Below are positions 23,986 to 32,666 of a stretch of 64,000 nt of DNA, one piece after another (positions within the stretch are counted from its first letter, which is position 1; every line of letters starts with the position of its first letter). The stretch lies in the NCBI RefSeq assembly GCF_024207115.1, contig NZ_CP100128.1, positions 3,906,001-3,970,000 of the forward strand. Direction: 5' to 3'. The translations under genes were made by a program, and so were the position numbers. The notes beneath the pieces are model-generated. The model did not search any database. It was given only the letters and a program-made list of their open reading frames with translations, and had not been told where the DNA came from. Origin of the DNA: Chromobacterium sp. IIBBL 290-4 (GTDB taxonomy: Bacteria > Pseudomonadota > Gammaproteobacteria > Burkholderiales > Chromobacteriaceae).

Positions 23986-24885
23986 CTAGTCCTCTTCTTG
24001 TTGGTTCTCGATTGTTGTTTTGCTTTCAAGTTCTAGATCAGGCACCAATTTTACTAATTCATTATAAGCATCGTTTAATTTCGATATGGAATCAGGGTGT
24101 AGTTTTATATCGGGAATATGTTTTTTGAAATAATCTTTAAGGCAAAGAACTGTTTCGGCCAATGCTGCATAATGTATTGCAAGCAGATTTTTGCTGAGGC
24201 TTTCATCAAAATTGGATATAAAGCTATATTGCAATGGTGAAATTAGCATTTCGGGCATGCTATTCCCCTTTGCTATTGTTGATAAGCTGTCATGGCAAGA
24301 AAGGTGAGTTATTTTCGTTAGCTCACTATACAAACGCCTATAGAAAATCTCCAGCACTTTAATATTTGGTGCTGTTTTATCTTTGGCCGTGTCTTGTATG
24401 AGATTTCGCATTTGCGTGAGCGCTTCGAGCTCCTGCCTGATAAGTGCACATGCTTGAACATACGCGCCTTCAAAAATAACATTCTCTACACTTCTAACCC
24501 CAGAGGTATATGAGGCTAAAACTGCTTCAAATTTTTCTCTCTCCTTGATATCTGGCAAGATATCCCCTGAGCCTGACAATACAAGATGACTATGTCCTGG
24601 TTCTTTTCTAATCATTAATTCATATCTATTCCATATTTCATTTAAACAATTACTGAACTCGAGCCGAATGGGACGTAGAGCTGTTAAAAAAACCTCAAGA
24701 TTAGATGCAGTCAGATCTCTGCAAATTTGAATGTGTTTATCTTGGATAGAGTCTAATTGTGTAAAAAAAGGTTGCTTATTAATATCGCTCATCATATTAA
24801 CGGCGTCATTTGGATTTGTCACTCCGAGAGCCAGCTTGCAATTGGCCGTCCGAATGTTCGATTTAAATAAAAAATTTTGCCGCAC
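23986..24885 (-). CDS. AT-rich hypothetical protein, HEPN/DUF5677-like
   Basis: An all-alpha soluble protein of up to 299 aa with no certain family. The central GAYVQACALIRQELEALTQMRNLIQD resembles the helical core of DUF5677/HEPN-like proteins, which are often found in defence or abortive-infection loci. The gene is markedly AT-rich against its surroundings. The start is uncertain: GTG at 24885 has a close AGGA, while ATG codons at 24795 and 24792 would give a ~268-aa protein. It lies upstream of the 172-aa gene in the same direction within the ssrA-tRNA-Ser island. Confidence 0.6.
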   Translation of the reverse strand: MRQNFLFKSNIRTANCKLALGVTNPNDAVNMMSDINKQPFFTQLDSIQDKHIQICRDLTASNLEVFLTALRPIRLEFSNCLNEIWNRYELMIRKEPGHSHLVLSGSGDILPDIKEREKFEAVLASYTSGVRSVENVIFEGAYVQACALIRQELEALTQMRNLIQDTAKDKTAPNIKVLEIFYRRLYSELTKITHLSCHDSLSTIAKGNSMPEMLISPLQYSFISNFDESLSKNLLAIHYAALAETVLCLKDYFKKHIPDIKLHPDSISKLNDAYNELVKLVPDLELESKTTIENQQEED

Positions 24886-25059
24886 AAGTCCTATGTCGTC
24901 AAGACTTTCATATTAATATTATTATGATTCTGGCCGGATCACTTCTTAATTGGGTTCTAGAAGTGAATGAATCGCACCACTTACCAGGCAAGGTCGCTCG
25001 GCGCTGAGTCCATGGTTGTAAGAGTGGTCTGTATCCTATTCTATTACGCCCCCTCGCCA

Positions 25060-25545
25060 TCAAGCCGCCGCCACCTCATACCGCAACCTGCCAATAATCT
25101 CTCCCAGCGGCCGCTCCAGCGCGGCATAGGCTTGGTGCATTGCCTGCTCCAGCTGGCGGACGATGGTTTTGCCGTAGCGGTGCAGGGTGGTGTGGTGGAC
25201 GCCGTGGCGGTCGCCCAGGTCTCGGCAGCCGGGGCCTTTGCCGGTGGCCCATTTGCGGATGATGTCCAGGTCCGTCTTGTAGCCGTATTTGCACGGCGTG
25301 TGGGTGGTGAGGTAGATCATTTCGGTTTCGCGGCGGGCGTGCAGCGCCCACAGCACGGCGCGTTGAAGATTGGGCAGGCGGTTGATCTTGGCCATGATCA
25401 TGGCGGTTTGGGCTTTCTTCTCGTGCATGGTCAGCGCTTCAAACTCCGGCGGCTCGTACTGGCCAAAGCGCTGGGTTTTGAGCAGCAGGGTGGTTTCCAT
25501 CTGAAAGCACAGCCCCACCAGGTTTTGAATCGTCGATGCCTGCAT
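25060..25545 (-). CDS. Phage-type HTH protein, possible late-gene antiterminator
   Basis: A 161-aa soluble protein. The C-terminal half has a helix-turn-helix-like segment (DLGDRHGVHHTTLHRYGKTIVRQLEQAM). The N-terminal half is helical (MTMHEKKAQTAMIMAKINRLPNLQRAVLWALHARR-like). Its place 20 nt after rusA matches lambdoid early-right operons, where an antitermination protein or similar regulator follows. GC content is high, unlike the neighbouring cassettes, marking a different origin. DNA binding is inferred; the Q-like role is a guess from synteny. Confidence 0.6.
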   Translation of the reverse strand: MQASTIQNLVGLCFQMETTLLLKTQRFGQYEPPEFEALTMHEKKAQTAMIMAKINRLPNLQRAVLWALHARRETEMIYLTTHTPCKYGYKTDLDIIRKWATGKGPGCRDLGDRHGVHHTTLHRYGKTIVRQLEQAMHQAYAALERPLGEIIGRLRYEVAAA

Positions 25546-25565
25546 GTCTGTCCCCCTGCTTGTCG

Positions 25566-26030
25566 TCACGTAGGCTGGGCGGCGTCGATCGGCTTGATCG
25601 TCACCTTGACTCCAGCTTGTTCTGCGTACCGCTTGCTCTTCACCACATCGCACACCAGCGCGTCGTCCTGCCAGACGACCTTGTTCAGCGCGTCGTAAAC
25701 CGCCTTTTCGATGTTGTCGATGTCTGGCTTCACCGTGGGCAGTACCAGCCCGGCCAGAGCCAGCGCGCGGCGGCGTTTCGGCCAGCTGGCCGGCACCGGC
25801 AGAAAAATCCGCAGCTCGATGTCCACCGGGCCGGTGATCAAGGGCCGGTTGCCGAAGGCCTGCTTGGCGATCCACGACACCCGCGCTTCGTAGTGGGCGG
25901 TTTTGGCTGGCGTGTAATGCCGGGTGTGGGCCTGGGCCTGGCCGTCGGCGCCCTGGCGGATGCGGGTGGCGCTGCGCGCGTGCTGCTTGCCCACTGGCGC
26001 GCCGGGGATGAAGAAGGTTACGGCGCTCAT
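25566..26030 (-). CDS. rusA: RusA-family Holliday-junction resolvase (prophage)
   Basis: A 154-aa RusA-type endodeoxyribonuclease, a phage-derived enzyme that cleaves four-way DNA junctions as a dimer. The acidic active-site block KPDIDNIEKAVYDALN followed by VVWQDDALV is diagnostic, with the C-terminal SKRYAEQAGVKVTI strand and the N-terminal FFIPGAPVGKQ. Its ATG overlaps the TGA of a tiny upstream frame. It belongs to a lambdoid prophage remnant transcribed towards ssrA and lying next to tRNA-Ser. Confidence 0.92.
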   Translation of the reverse strand: MSAVTFFIPGAPVGKQHARSATRIRQGADGQAQAHTRHYTPAKTAHYEARVSWIAKQAFGNRPLITGPVDIELRIFLPVPASWPKRRRALALAGLVLPTVKPDIDNIEKAVYDALNKVVWQDDALVCDVVKSKRYAEQAGVKVTIKPIDAAQPT

Positions 26031-26116
26031 CCCAACTCCTTCAGCCGCTGCTTGTCGATCACCACCAGCCCGGCCAGCGCCAGCTGCTCCAGCGTTTGCA
26101 CGATGGCGCGGTTCAT
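26027..26116 (-). CDS. Tiny phage frame upstream of rusA (29 aa), possibly truncated
   Basis: ATG 26116 opens a 29-codon frame (MNRAIVQTLEQL, then LVVIDKQRLKELG) whose TGA overlaps the rusA ATG. The tight overlap suggests real coupling. The length suggests a tail left from a larger phage gene or a leader peptide for rusA. No ribosome-binding site is convincing. Confidence 0.35.
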   Translation of the reverse strand: MNRAIVQTLEQLALAGLVVIDKQRLKELG

Positions 26117-26193
26117 TAGGTGCAGATCACGAAGATGGTGTATGTGAGGGTGGGGAAAACGGTAAGACCGACCAAGTGAGAGACGGAAATGGC

Positions 26194-26223
26194 AAAGGCC
26201 CGGACGATATGTCCGGGCCTTTT
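26194..26223 (-). terminator. Hairpin terminator downstream of tRNA-Ser
   Basis: A perfect stem GGCCCGGAC / GTCCGGGCC with a 5-nt loop and short T-run lies just after the tRNA-Ser 3' end on the minus strand. Confidence 0.75.
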
Positions 26224-26227
26224 GTAT

Positions 26228-26315
26228 TGGCGGAGGCTGTGGGATTCGAACCCACGGACGGTTGCCCGTCGGCAGTTTTCAAGACTGCTGGTTTAAACCA
26301 CTCACCCAAACCTCC
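26228..26315 (-). tRNA. tRNA-Ser (anticodon UGA)
   Basis: The acceptor GGAGGTT pairs with AGCCTCC, with discriminator G and encoded CCA. The anticodon loop is CTTGAAA within the CAGTCTTGAAAACTG stem-loop, giving anticodon TGA (UCA codons). It has the long variable arm (GACGGGCAACCGTC) expected of class II tRNA-Ser and a GGTTCGAATCC T-loop. The 88 nt include CCA. The prophage remnant lies directly 3' of it, as expected for integration at a tRNA. Confidence 0.97.
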
Positions 26316-26403
26316 GGTGTTCAAAATCATCTTGGGTGCGGAAATGATTTTGCTTGATGCGGAAACGGTGCCTTGCGCTTATTGGCTCGTAGGGCTTTGC
26401 ACA

Positions 26404-26445
26404 GACTTTCAATACCCTTGCATTAAACCGCTCTGCCACGCTTCC
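26404..26445 (-). pseudogene. 5' fragment of a second tRNA-Ser gene
   Basis: The minus strand from 26445 reads GGAAGCGTGGCAGAGCGG, then TTTAATGCA and a TTGAAA anticodon-like loop. This resembles the 5' half of a serT-type tRNA-Ser. The anticodon stem no longer pairs, and no variable arm, T-arm or matching 3' acceptor follows. It looks like a truncated tRNA left by integration or recombination ~90 nt from the intact tRNA-Ser. Confidence 0.55.
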
Positions 26446-26491
26446 AGATTCGGTAGAGGGAGACAATTCTATCTGTAAATGCGGCTTTTGG

Positions 26492-28162
26492 CTAGAGGGA
26501 TGCGGCGTTTGAGGCCAGCATTTCCGCCGCGTGCTCGCGGGTGGTTTGGGTGAGTTCCACGCCGCCCAGCATGCGGGCGATTTCCAGCACCCTTTGTTCG
26601 GCGTCCAGCGGCGCGATGCGGCTGAGCACTTGGCCTTTTTGCTCGCGCTTGCTGACTTGCCAGTGCTGCTTGCCGCAGGACGCCACCTGGGGCAGGTGGG
26701 TGATGCATAGCACCTGGTAGCGTTGGCCCAGGTCGCGCAGCATGTGGCCGATGACTTCGGCCACGCGGCCGCCTATGCCGACGTCCACTTCGTCGAAGAT
26801 CAGCGTCGGCACGCTGGCTACCTGGCTGATTACCACTTGCATGGCCAGGCTGATGCGCGACAGTTCGCCGCCGGAAGCCACTTTGGCCAATGGGCGCAGG
26901 CTGGTGCCGGCGTTGGCCGCCACCAGGTATTCGATGGATTCCATGCCATGCGCGCCGGGTTCGGCGAGGGCGGAGAGCTCGATGGCGAAGCGGGCGCCGC
27001 CCATCGCCAGCCGGCCCATTTCGCCGGAGATGCGTTCCGATAGCTCGCTGGCGGCCTGGCGGCGCTTGCCGGACAGCGATTCGGCCAGCGTGCGGTAGCG
27101 GGCCAGCTTGGCCGACTCGGCCACGCTCAGCGCTTCCACGTCCACGCTGGCTTCCAGCGCCGCCAGCTGCTGCTGCCAGTCGGCCAGCTTGTCGTTCAGA
27201 TCGGCCGGCTGCACGCGGTATTTGCGCGCGGCGCTCATCAACAGGTCCAGTCGGCGCTCCATCTCGGCCAGCTGGCTGGGGTCTTGATCGATATCGCTGG
27301 CGTAGTCGCGCAGGCTGTAGACCACTTCGCGCAGCTCGGCGTCCACCGAGTCCAGCAACGACAGCGTGTCCGCCAGGCGGGGGTCGAGGTTGGCCAGTCT
27401 GGAGAGCCGGGTTTGCACGTGGGCCAGCAGGCTCAGGCAGCTGTTGTCCTGTTCCGACAGCACGTCCACCGCCTGCTGAGCGCTTTGCACCAGTTCGGCG
27501 GAGTTGGCCAGCCGGGTGTGGCTTTGGCTTAGCGCGGCCCATTCGTCGGGTTGCAGGTTCAGTTCCGACAGCTCGCCGATCTGCCAGGTCAGGCGTTCGC
27601 GCTCCACTTCCGACTCGCGCGACAGCCGCTCAGCGTCGCTCCGGGCTTGGCGCGCGCTCTGCCATTCCTGCCAGGCCTTGTTGACGTCCCGCGCCAGCGC
27701 GCCGGAGCCGGCGTAGGCATCCAGCAACTGGCGCTGGATCTCGCTTTTGGTCAGCGACTGGTGGGCATGCTGGCCGTGGATGTCCACCAGGAATTCGCCT
27801 AGCTGCTTCAATTGCGCCAGCGTGGCGGCCTGGCCGTTGACGAAGCTTTTGGAGCGGCCGCTTCTGTCCACCAGGCGGCGCAGCAGCAGGATGCCTTCGT
27901 CGCCGGACAGTTCGTTGCCGTTCAGCCAGGCATCGATTTCCGGCCGCTGCGCGATGGAAAACTCCGCCGTGATCTCGGCGCGGTCGGAGCCTTCGCGCAC
28001 TTGAGCGCCGTCGGCGCGGTCGCCCAGCAGCAGGCCCAGCGCGTCCAGGATGATGGATTTGCCGGCGCCGGTTTCGCCGGTGAGCACGGTGAAGCCGGGA
28101 GAGAAGTCCAGCGCGATGCTGTCGACGATGACGAAGTCTTTTACGGTCAGCGATAGAAGCAT
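26492..28162 (-). CDS. recN: DNA repair protein RecN
   Basis: A 556-aa SMC-like ATPase acting in double-strand-break repair with RecA. Walker A is GETGAGKS at residues ~30-37. Long coiled-coil arms occupy ~150-370. The signature ASGGELSRISLAMQ and Walker B TLIFDEVDVGIGG lie in the C-terminal ATPase half. Length is normal. It follows nadK by 19 nt and so is co-transcribed, a common arrangement. No LexA box was found in that short gap. Confidence 0.97.
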   Translation of the reverse strand: MLLSLTVKDFVIVDSIALDFSPGFTVLTGETGAGKSIILDALGLLLGDRADGAQVREGSDRAEITAEFSIAQRPEIDAWLNGNELSGDEGILLLRRLVDRSGRSKSFVNGQAATLAQLKQLGEFLVDIHGQHAHQSLTKSEIQRQLLDAYAGSGALARDVNKAWQEWQSARQARSDAERLSRESEVERERLTWQIGELSELNLQPDEWAALSQSHTRLANSAELVQSAQQAVDVLSEQDNSCLSLLAHVQTRLSRLANLDPRLADTLSLLDSVDAELREVVYSLRDYASDIDQDPSQLAEMERRLDLLMSAARKYRVQPADLNDKLADWQQQLAALEASVDVEALSVAESAKLARYRTLAESLSGKRRQAASELSERISGEMGRLAMGGARFAIELSALAEPGAHGMESIEYLVAANAGTSLRPLAKVASGGELSRISLAMQVVISQVASVPTLIFDEVDVGIGGRVAEVIGHMLRDLGQRYQVLCITHLPQVASCGKQHWQVSKREQKGQVLSRIAPLDAEQRVLEIARMLGGVELTQTTREHAAEMLASNAASL

Positions 28163-28181
28163 GATTTAGGGTCTGTGCGGG

Positions 28182-29057
28182 TCAGATCAGGCGCTCGCCC
28201 CAATGGAGCTTGTGGCGCAGCATGTCGTAGTAGTTGTAGCCTTCGGGATGCAGGATGCGCAGCGGGTTGCGGTAGCGGCGGATCAGCACCCGGTCCATTT
28301 CCATCAGATTGCAGTGCAGTTGGCCGTCGAAGTGGACGCGCGCGTCCAGTCCGCGGGTGAGCATGAATTCCACCTCGCAGGAGTCGTTGACCGCAATCGG
28401 CCGGTTGGACAGCGACTGCGGGCAGATGGGCACCAGGGCGATGGCCTGCAGCGTGGGATGCAGGATGGGGCCGCCTGAGGCCAGCGAATAAGCGGTGGAG
28501 CCGGTGGGCGTGGACACGATCAGGCCGTCCGAGCGCTGGCTGTAGACGAACTGGTTGTCGATGAAGACTTCGAATTCTATCATCGAGCCCACTGCGCCGC
28601 GGCTGAACACGACATCGTTGAAGGCCAGCGCGCTGGCGACTTCGGCATCCTCGCGGACAACGGCCGCTTGCAGCAGGATGCGGTCTTCCGGCACGAATTT
28701 GCCGTGCAGGATGGCGTCCACCGAATCCAGCATCTCATGCAGCGGGATGTCGGTCATGAAGCCCAGCCGGCCTTGGTTGATGCCGACCAGCGGCACGCGG
28801 TAGGGCGCCAGCAGGCGGGCGATGGACAGCATGGTGCCGTCGCCGCCCAGCACGATGCACAGATCGGCCAGCTTGCCCATGTCGTTGCGGTCGATCAGCG
28901 CATGGTCCTTCGCCTCGTCCGGATTGATGCTTTCTTTGTCTATCAGCACCGTGGCGCCGGCTGCGGCCAGGTGGTCGGCCAGCTGCAACAGCGCCGGCGT
29001 GATGCTGGGCTTGTTGTGGCGGGCAACCAGGCAGATGTGTTTGAACAGTCTTTGCAT
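28182..29057 (-). CDS. nadK: NAD kinase
   Basis: A 291-aa ATP-NAD kinase that makes NADP in the cytoplasm. The GGDGT motif (VLGGDGTMLSIARLL) binds phosphate. INQGRLGFMTDI and GLIVSTPTGSTAYSLASGGP are the conserved NAD-site blocks. It starts the nadK-recN transcript. The RR gene ends 10 nt upstream in the same direction, so transcription may continue from the two-component operon. Confidence 0.97.
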   Translation of the reverse strand: MQRLFKHICLVARHNKPSITPALLQLADHLAAAGATVLIDKESINPDEAKDHALIDRNDMGKLADLCIVLGGDGTMLSIARLLAPYRVPLVGINQGRLGFMTDIPLHEMLDSVDAILHGKFVPEDRILLQAAVVREDAEVASALAFNDVVFSRGAVGSMIEFEVFIDNQFVYSQRSDGLIVSTPTGSTAYSLASGGPILHPTLQAIALVPICPQSLSNRPIAVNDSCEVEFMLTRGLDARVHFDGQLHCNLMEMDRVLIRRYRNPLRILHPEGYNYYDMLRHKLHWGERLI

Positions 29058-29066
29058 GCGTCGATT

Positions 29067-29735
29067 TTACGGGTTCGGCGGCATTTCGTTGAGAAAAATA
29101 TCGTCATTGCGCTTTTTGCCGGTGGCCTCCAGCGCCTTCAGGTAGAAGCGTACCAGATCGGCGAGCGAATCGACGCCTAGCTTGCTGAACAGGTTGGCGC
29201 GATGCACTTCGATGGTGCGCGGCGACAGGTCCAGTTCGCGGGCGATTTCCTTGCTGGACAAGCCGTCCGCCACCAACTCCAGCACCTCGCGCTCGCGGCC
29301 GCTGATCTTGGAGAGCTGGCTCATCACCTCCTGCGTTTCTTCTTCTTTCTGCAGTTGCTGAATGCTGAGCCGAATGCCCTTGCGCAGGCTTTCAATCAGC
29401 CTGGCCTGGTCTATGGGCTTGGTCAGGAAGTCTATCGCGCCGGTCTGGAACGCGCGGCGGCATTGTTCGATATCGCCATGGCCGGTGATGAAAACGATGG
29501 GGATGTTGACATCGCGCTCCAGCAATTGCTCCTGCAGCGCCAGTCCGGTGATTTGCGGCATGCGGATGTCCAGCACCAAGCAGCAGATCTGGTTGCCTTG
29601 ATAACCGTCCAGAAATTCCATGGCATTGGGAAAGGTGACGGTTTTCATCCCTTGCGCAGTGATCAGCATGGCCAATGAGTCGAGCACCGCCGGGTCGTCG
29701 TCGACGATGAACACGGTTGGAGTGGTGTTTTGCAT
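29067..29735 (-). CDS. FixJ/TtrR-type response regulator
   Basis: A 222-aa regulator: receiver domain (~1-120, FIVDDDPAV with the phospho-acceptor Asp in LVLDIRMP, Lys in LTKPID) and a C-terminal LuxR-type HTH (ISGREREVLELVADGLSSKEIARELDLS). ATG 29735 overlaps by one base the stop of the cognate kinase gene, so the pair is translationally coupled. It should be activated by phosphorylation to bind promoter DNA. Target genes are unknown. Confidence 0.94.
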   Translation of the reverse strand: MQNTTPTVFIVDDDPAVLDSLAMLITAQGMKTVTFPNAMEFLDGYQGNQICCLVLDIRMPQITGLALQEQLLERDVNIPIVFITGHGDIEQCRRAFQTGAIDFLTKPIDQARLIESLRKGIRLSIQQLQKEEETQEVMSQLSKISGREREVLELVADGLSSKEIARELDLSPRTIEVHRANLFSKLGVDSLADLVRFYLKALEATGKKRNDDIFLNEMPPNP

Positions 29736-32020
29736 CAGGCTTCTGCTCCGGATGGTTGGGCCACGGCGCGCGGGACGCATGGCAAGTCAATGATGAACTC
29801 GGCTCCCGAGCCGGGTTTGTTGCCGGCTGTGAGCCTGCCGCCGAATGCCTCGACCGCGGTCTGGCAGATCGCCAGACCCAGGCCCATGCCGTTGGGCTTG
29901 GTGCTGAAGAACGGGTCGAAGATACGGTCCAGCTTGTCGGGTGGAATGCCGCTGCCGTTGTCGCTGATGATCAGTTGGACACGGTCGCCCTGTTGGCGGG
30001 TGGTCAGGTTCAGGCGTCCCCAGGGGCGCGTCTGCTCCATGGCTTCCACCGCGTTGCGGGCCAGATTCAGCACCACTTGCTCCAGCTGGATAGTATCAGC
30101 GTATACCAGCGGCAACTCGGGCGCGAAGTTTTGCTCGATATGAATTTCGTGATCCTGCAACTCATAGTCCAGCAGCGACAATGCGTTATGCACAGTCTGA
30201 TTGAGCTGTACCGCTGACAGTTGATGGTTTTTGCGGGTGACGAAATCGCGCAGGCGGTGAATGATGCGGCCGGCCCGGTCGGCCTGGTTGACGGAAGAGG
30301 TCAGGGCGCGCCGCAGCATGGCCGTGTCCAGCTCGTCCTCGTCCAGCAAGCTCAAGCCAGCCTGGCAATAGCTCATGATCGCGGACAGCGGCTGGTTGAT
30401 CTCGTGGGCGATGCCGGATGCCATTTCGCCCATGGTGTTGATGCGGGCGACGCGCGCCAGCTCCATTTCATGCTGGCGCAGCCGGGTTTCGCTGGCTTCC
30501 AGCGCGGCCAGCATGCGGCGGCGAATGGGGGCGGTGTCGCGGAACGTCAGCACGAAACCGGTCAGTTGGCCGTTGCGTCCCAGCAACGGCGCCACGCTGC
30601 CCTCGATCAGGATTTTTTCGCCGCTGTTGCGTTTCAGGTAGCAGTTTTGCGCCAGATAGACCTCCTGGCGGCTTCTTTCGGCTTCTTCGACAGGGTCGGA
30701 GGCCGGGTGCCGGGAAAATTCGTAGTGCAGCGGCGCGACTTGCTGCAGCCGGCGTTGCAGCGCTTGAACGGCGGGCAGGCTGAGCAAAGCCTCTGCGGCG
30801 GGGTTCAGGTATTGAATAATGCGATGGGTGTCGATGCTGATGACCGCGTCGCCGATGCTGCGCAAGGCGACCGTGGCATATTCGCGCTCGCGGAAAATAT
30901 CCTCTTCCGTTTTTTTGCGCGTCTGATGGGTGTGCTCCAGCATGGCCAGCAGCGCCCAGCATAGGTAGGCGGGCAACAGCGCGTACGTCCCTATCAGCAA
31001 GAGCTCGATCAGCGTGGTGCGTTCAAATTGCAATTGCCGCTTCAACACCAGCTCATAGGGCAGCGTGGCGCGGGGCAGCGCGGCATGGAAGCTGAGCTCA
31101 GGCAAGACCTCCGGCAGCCAGGATTCGGTTTCCTCCAGGCTTTGGCTGGCAAGGCTTTGCGGTGTTTCGGCGCCGGCGTCGCGGCTGATCAGCTGCAGGG
31201 AATAGCGCGTGCTTTGCGAGGGCGGCAGGGCCAGCAGGGGCTTCAGATACAGCACTTGCATCACCACGCCGCAGGCTTGCTCCATTCTGACCAGCGGAAC
31301 CGGCGAGGGCGTTTCGGTTTGGTAGATGGTGCGGAACAAGGCGAAGCCGGGTTCGCCGTTGTGAAGCGTCAGGATGGGGGAGGTGGCCTGGAGGTTTCCC
31401 AAAGCCTTGTTGACCGACGCCGCCAGCACATTGTCGTCCAGCATGTCCAGGCCGGCCTCTCGCCAATCATGCGAACCGAGTCCAGGTTCGGCCATGCTTA
31501 GCGGCAGGTAGCGGGGGCGTACTGGAGCCAGCCGCCATGCGGAAGGATTGCGCCAGCTGTTGCTGCGATCATGAAGATAGTCGCGGATATTGAAGGGCTT
31601 GCCTAGCAGCTTGGTCTGCTGGGCTTCGAATCCGGCGCGCTCGGCCTGGCTGACCAGGGGCTGATAGCCGATGAAATAAAGCTGCGGCTGCGTCTCCGTG
31701 GCGGAGGCTGTCAGGGCGCTGATGCGTTCCCGCCGGGCGGGCGAGGCGCTGGAAACAATCTCTCCCACTTCTTGTTGCAGCATTTCGCTGTTGCGCAGAC
31801 GGTGGTCGGCGTTTTGGACGAGTTGATCCGCAGTTTGCTGGAACTCTTGTTTTTGCTGGCGCAGATCCAGCAGCAAAGAGTGGGCAAGCAATAAACCGCT
31901 GGCCAACAGCCAGCACAGCAAGCCTGCCAGCTTGCTGCGAGGAGAGGAGGTCCGCAAGATGTCAAAATGTGTCCTCAGCGCACGGTGAGTGGTTGGGCGT
32001 TGTGCCGCTTGGTGGGACAT
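29735..32020 (-). CDS. Sensor histidine kinase with CHASE-like sensor and PAS domain
   Basis: A 761-aa inner-membrane kinase. TM1 lies near residues 30-50 (LAGLLCWLLASGLLLAHSLLL). A periplasmic CHASE-like domain follows (FIGYQPLVSQAERAGFEA then RTIYQTETPSP), with TM2 near 345-365. Next come a PAS domain (SIGDAVISIDTHRIIQYLNPAAE), a HisKA box (GIAHEINQPL, phospho-acceptor His) and HATPase_c (NLARNAVEAM, DNGSGIP, GMGLGLAI). This is the FixL/DctB-like class that partners FixJ-type regulators, and the regulator gene follows with 1-nt overlap. The ligand is unknown; CHASE domains usually bind small extracellular molecules. Confidence 0.92.
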   Translation of the reverse strand: MSHQAAQRPTTHRALRTHFDILRTSSPRSKLAGLLCWLLASGLLLAHSLLLDLRQQKQEFQQTADQLVQNADHRLRNSEMLQQEVGEIVSSASPARRERISALTASATETQPQLYFIGYQPLVSQAERAGFEAQQTKLLGKPFNIRDYLHDRSNSWRNPSAWRLAPVRPRYLPLSMAEPGLGSHDWREAGLDMLDDNVLAASVNKALGNLQATSPILTLHNGEPGFALFRTIYQTETPSPVPLVRMEQACGVVMQVLYLKPLLALPPSQSTRYSLQLISRDAGAETPQSLASQSLEETESWLPEVLPELSFHAALPRATLPYELVLKRQLQFERTTLIELLLIGTYALLPAYLCWALLAMLEHTHQTRKKTEEDIFREREYATVALRSIGDAVISIDTHRIIQYLNPAAEALLSLPAVQALQRRLQQVAPLHYEFSRHPASDPVEEAERSRQEVYLAQNCYLKRNSGEKILIEGSVAPLLGRNGQLTGFVLTFRDTAPIRRRMLAALEASETRLRQHEMELARVARINTMGEMASGIAHEINQPLSAIMSYCQAGLSLLDEDELDTAMLRRALTSSVNQADRAGRIIHRLRDFVTRKNHQLSAVQLNQTVHNALSLLDYELQDHEIHIEQNFAPELPLVYADTIQLEQVVLNLARNAVEAMEQTRPWGRLNLTTRQQGDRVQLIISDNGSGIPPDKLDRIFDPFFSTKPNGMGLGLAICQTAVEAFGGRLTAGNKPGSGAEFIIDLPCVPRAVAQPSGAEA

Positions 32021-32101
32021 GCTTATTGCTTTGCTTGGTACGAGTGGGACGGAGCCAGGTTTGCGCCTGGCGCGCCATTATACCGGCGGAGGCTGCCTTT
32101 G

Positions 32102-32638
32102 TTACTCCCCTTGTTGCAGCAAATGTGCGAATTTATGGCGAATTTTGGCCAGTTTTGGTGATATTACCAGTTGGCAATAGTTTTGCTCCTGGTGCTGATT
32201 GTAGTAATCCTGATGATATTCCTCGGCCGGATAAAAGCGCGGCGCGGATTCCAGGCGGGTGACGATGGGCGCGTCGAAAACCTGCTCCCGCTCCAACTGG
32301 GCGATGGTTTGCTCGGCGACGAGCCGCTGCCGCTCGTCCTTGAAGAAAATTGCCGAGGCGTACTGGGTGCCGACATCGTGCCCTTGACGATTCAGGGTGG
32401 TCGGGTCATGGATGGCGAAGAAGACTTGCAGCAGCGTGGCGTAGTCGATGCGGGCCGGGTCGTAATGAACTTCCACCACTTCGACATGGCCGGTCGCGCC
32501 CGAGCAGACTTGGCGGTAGTCCGGTTGATCGGTATCGCCTCCGCAATAGCCGGACACAACTTTCGTTACGCCCTGAAGACGGGAGAAGGCGGCCTCCAGG
32601 CACCAGAAGCAGCCGCCCCCCAGGATCGCTTGTTCCAT
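32102..32638 (-). CDS. msrA: Peptide methionine-(S)-sulfoxide reductase
   Basis: MsrA (178 aa) reduces Met-S-sulfoxide in proteins. The catalytic GGCFWCLEAAF is at residues 7-17, followed by VVSGYCGGD, GATGHVEVVEV and a C-terminal Cys (NYCQ) for resolution. ATG 32638 is preferred because GGAG (within the ATG-GAG of a start 12 nt upstream) sits 7 nt before it. Last gene of a GNAT-DUF1653-HDAC-msrA run on the minus strand. Confidence 0.95.
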   Translation of the reverse strand: MEQAILGGGCFWCLEAAFSRLQGVTKVVSGYCGGDTDQPDYRQVCSGATGHVEVVEVHYDPARIDYATLLQVFFAIHDPTTLNRQGHDVGTQYASAIFFKDERQRLVAEQTIAQLEREQVFDAPIVTRLESAPRFYPAEEYHQDYYNQHQEQNYCQLVISPKLAKIRHKFAHLLQQGE

Positions 32639-32666
32639 CGTTGGCTCCATTGGGATGAGGGACGAT

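Noticed and set aside
25536..26147. Plus-strand frames opposite rusA
   Set aside because: Antisense shadows; RusA active-site motif is clear on the minus strand.
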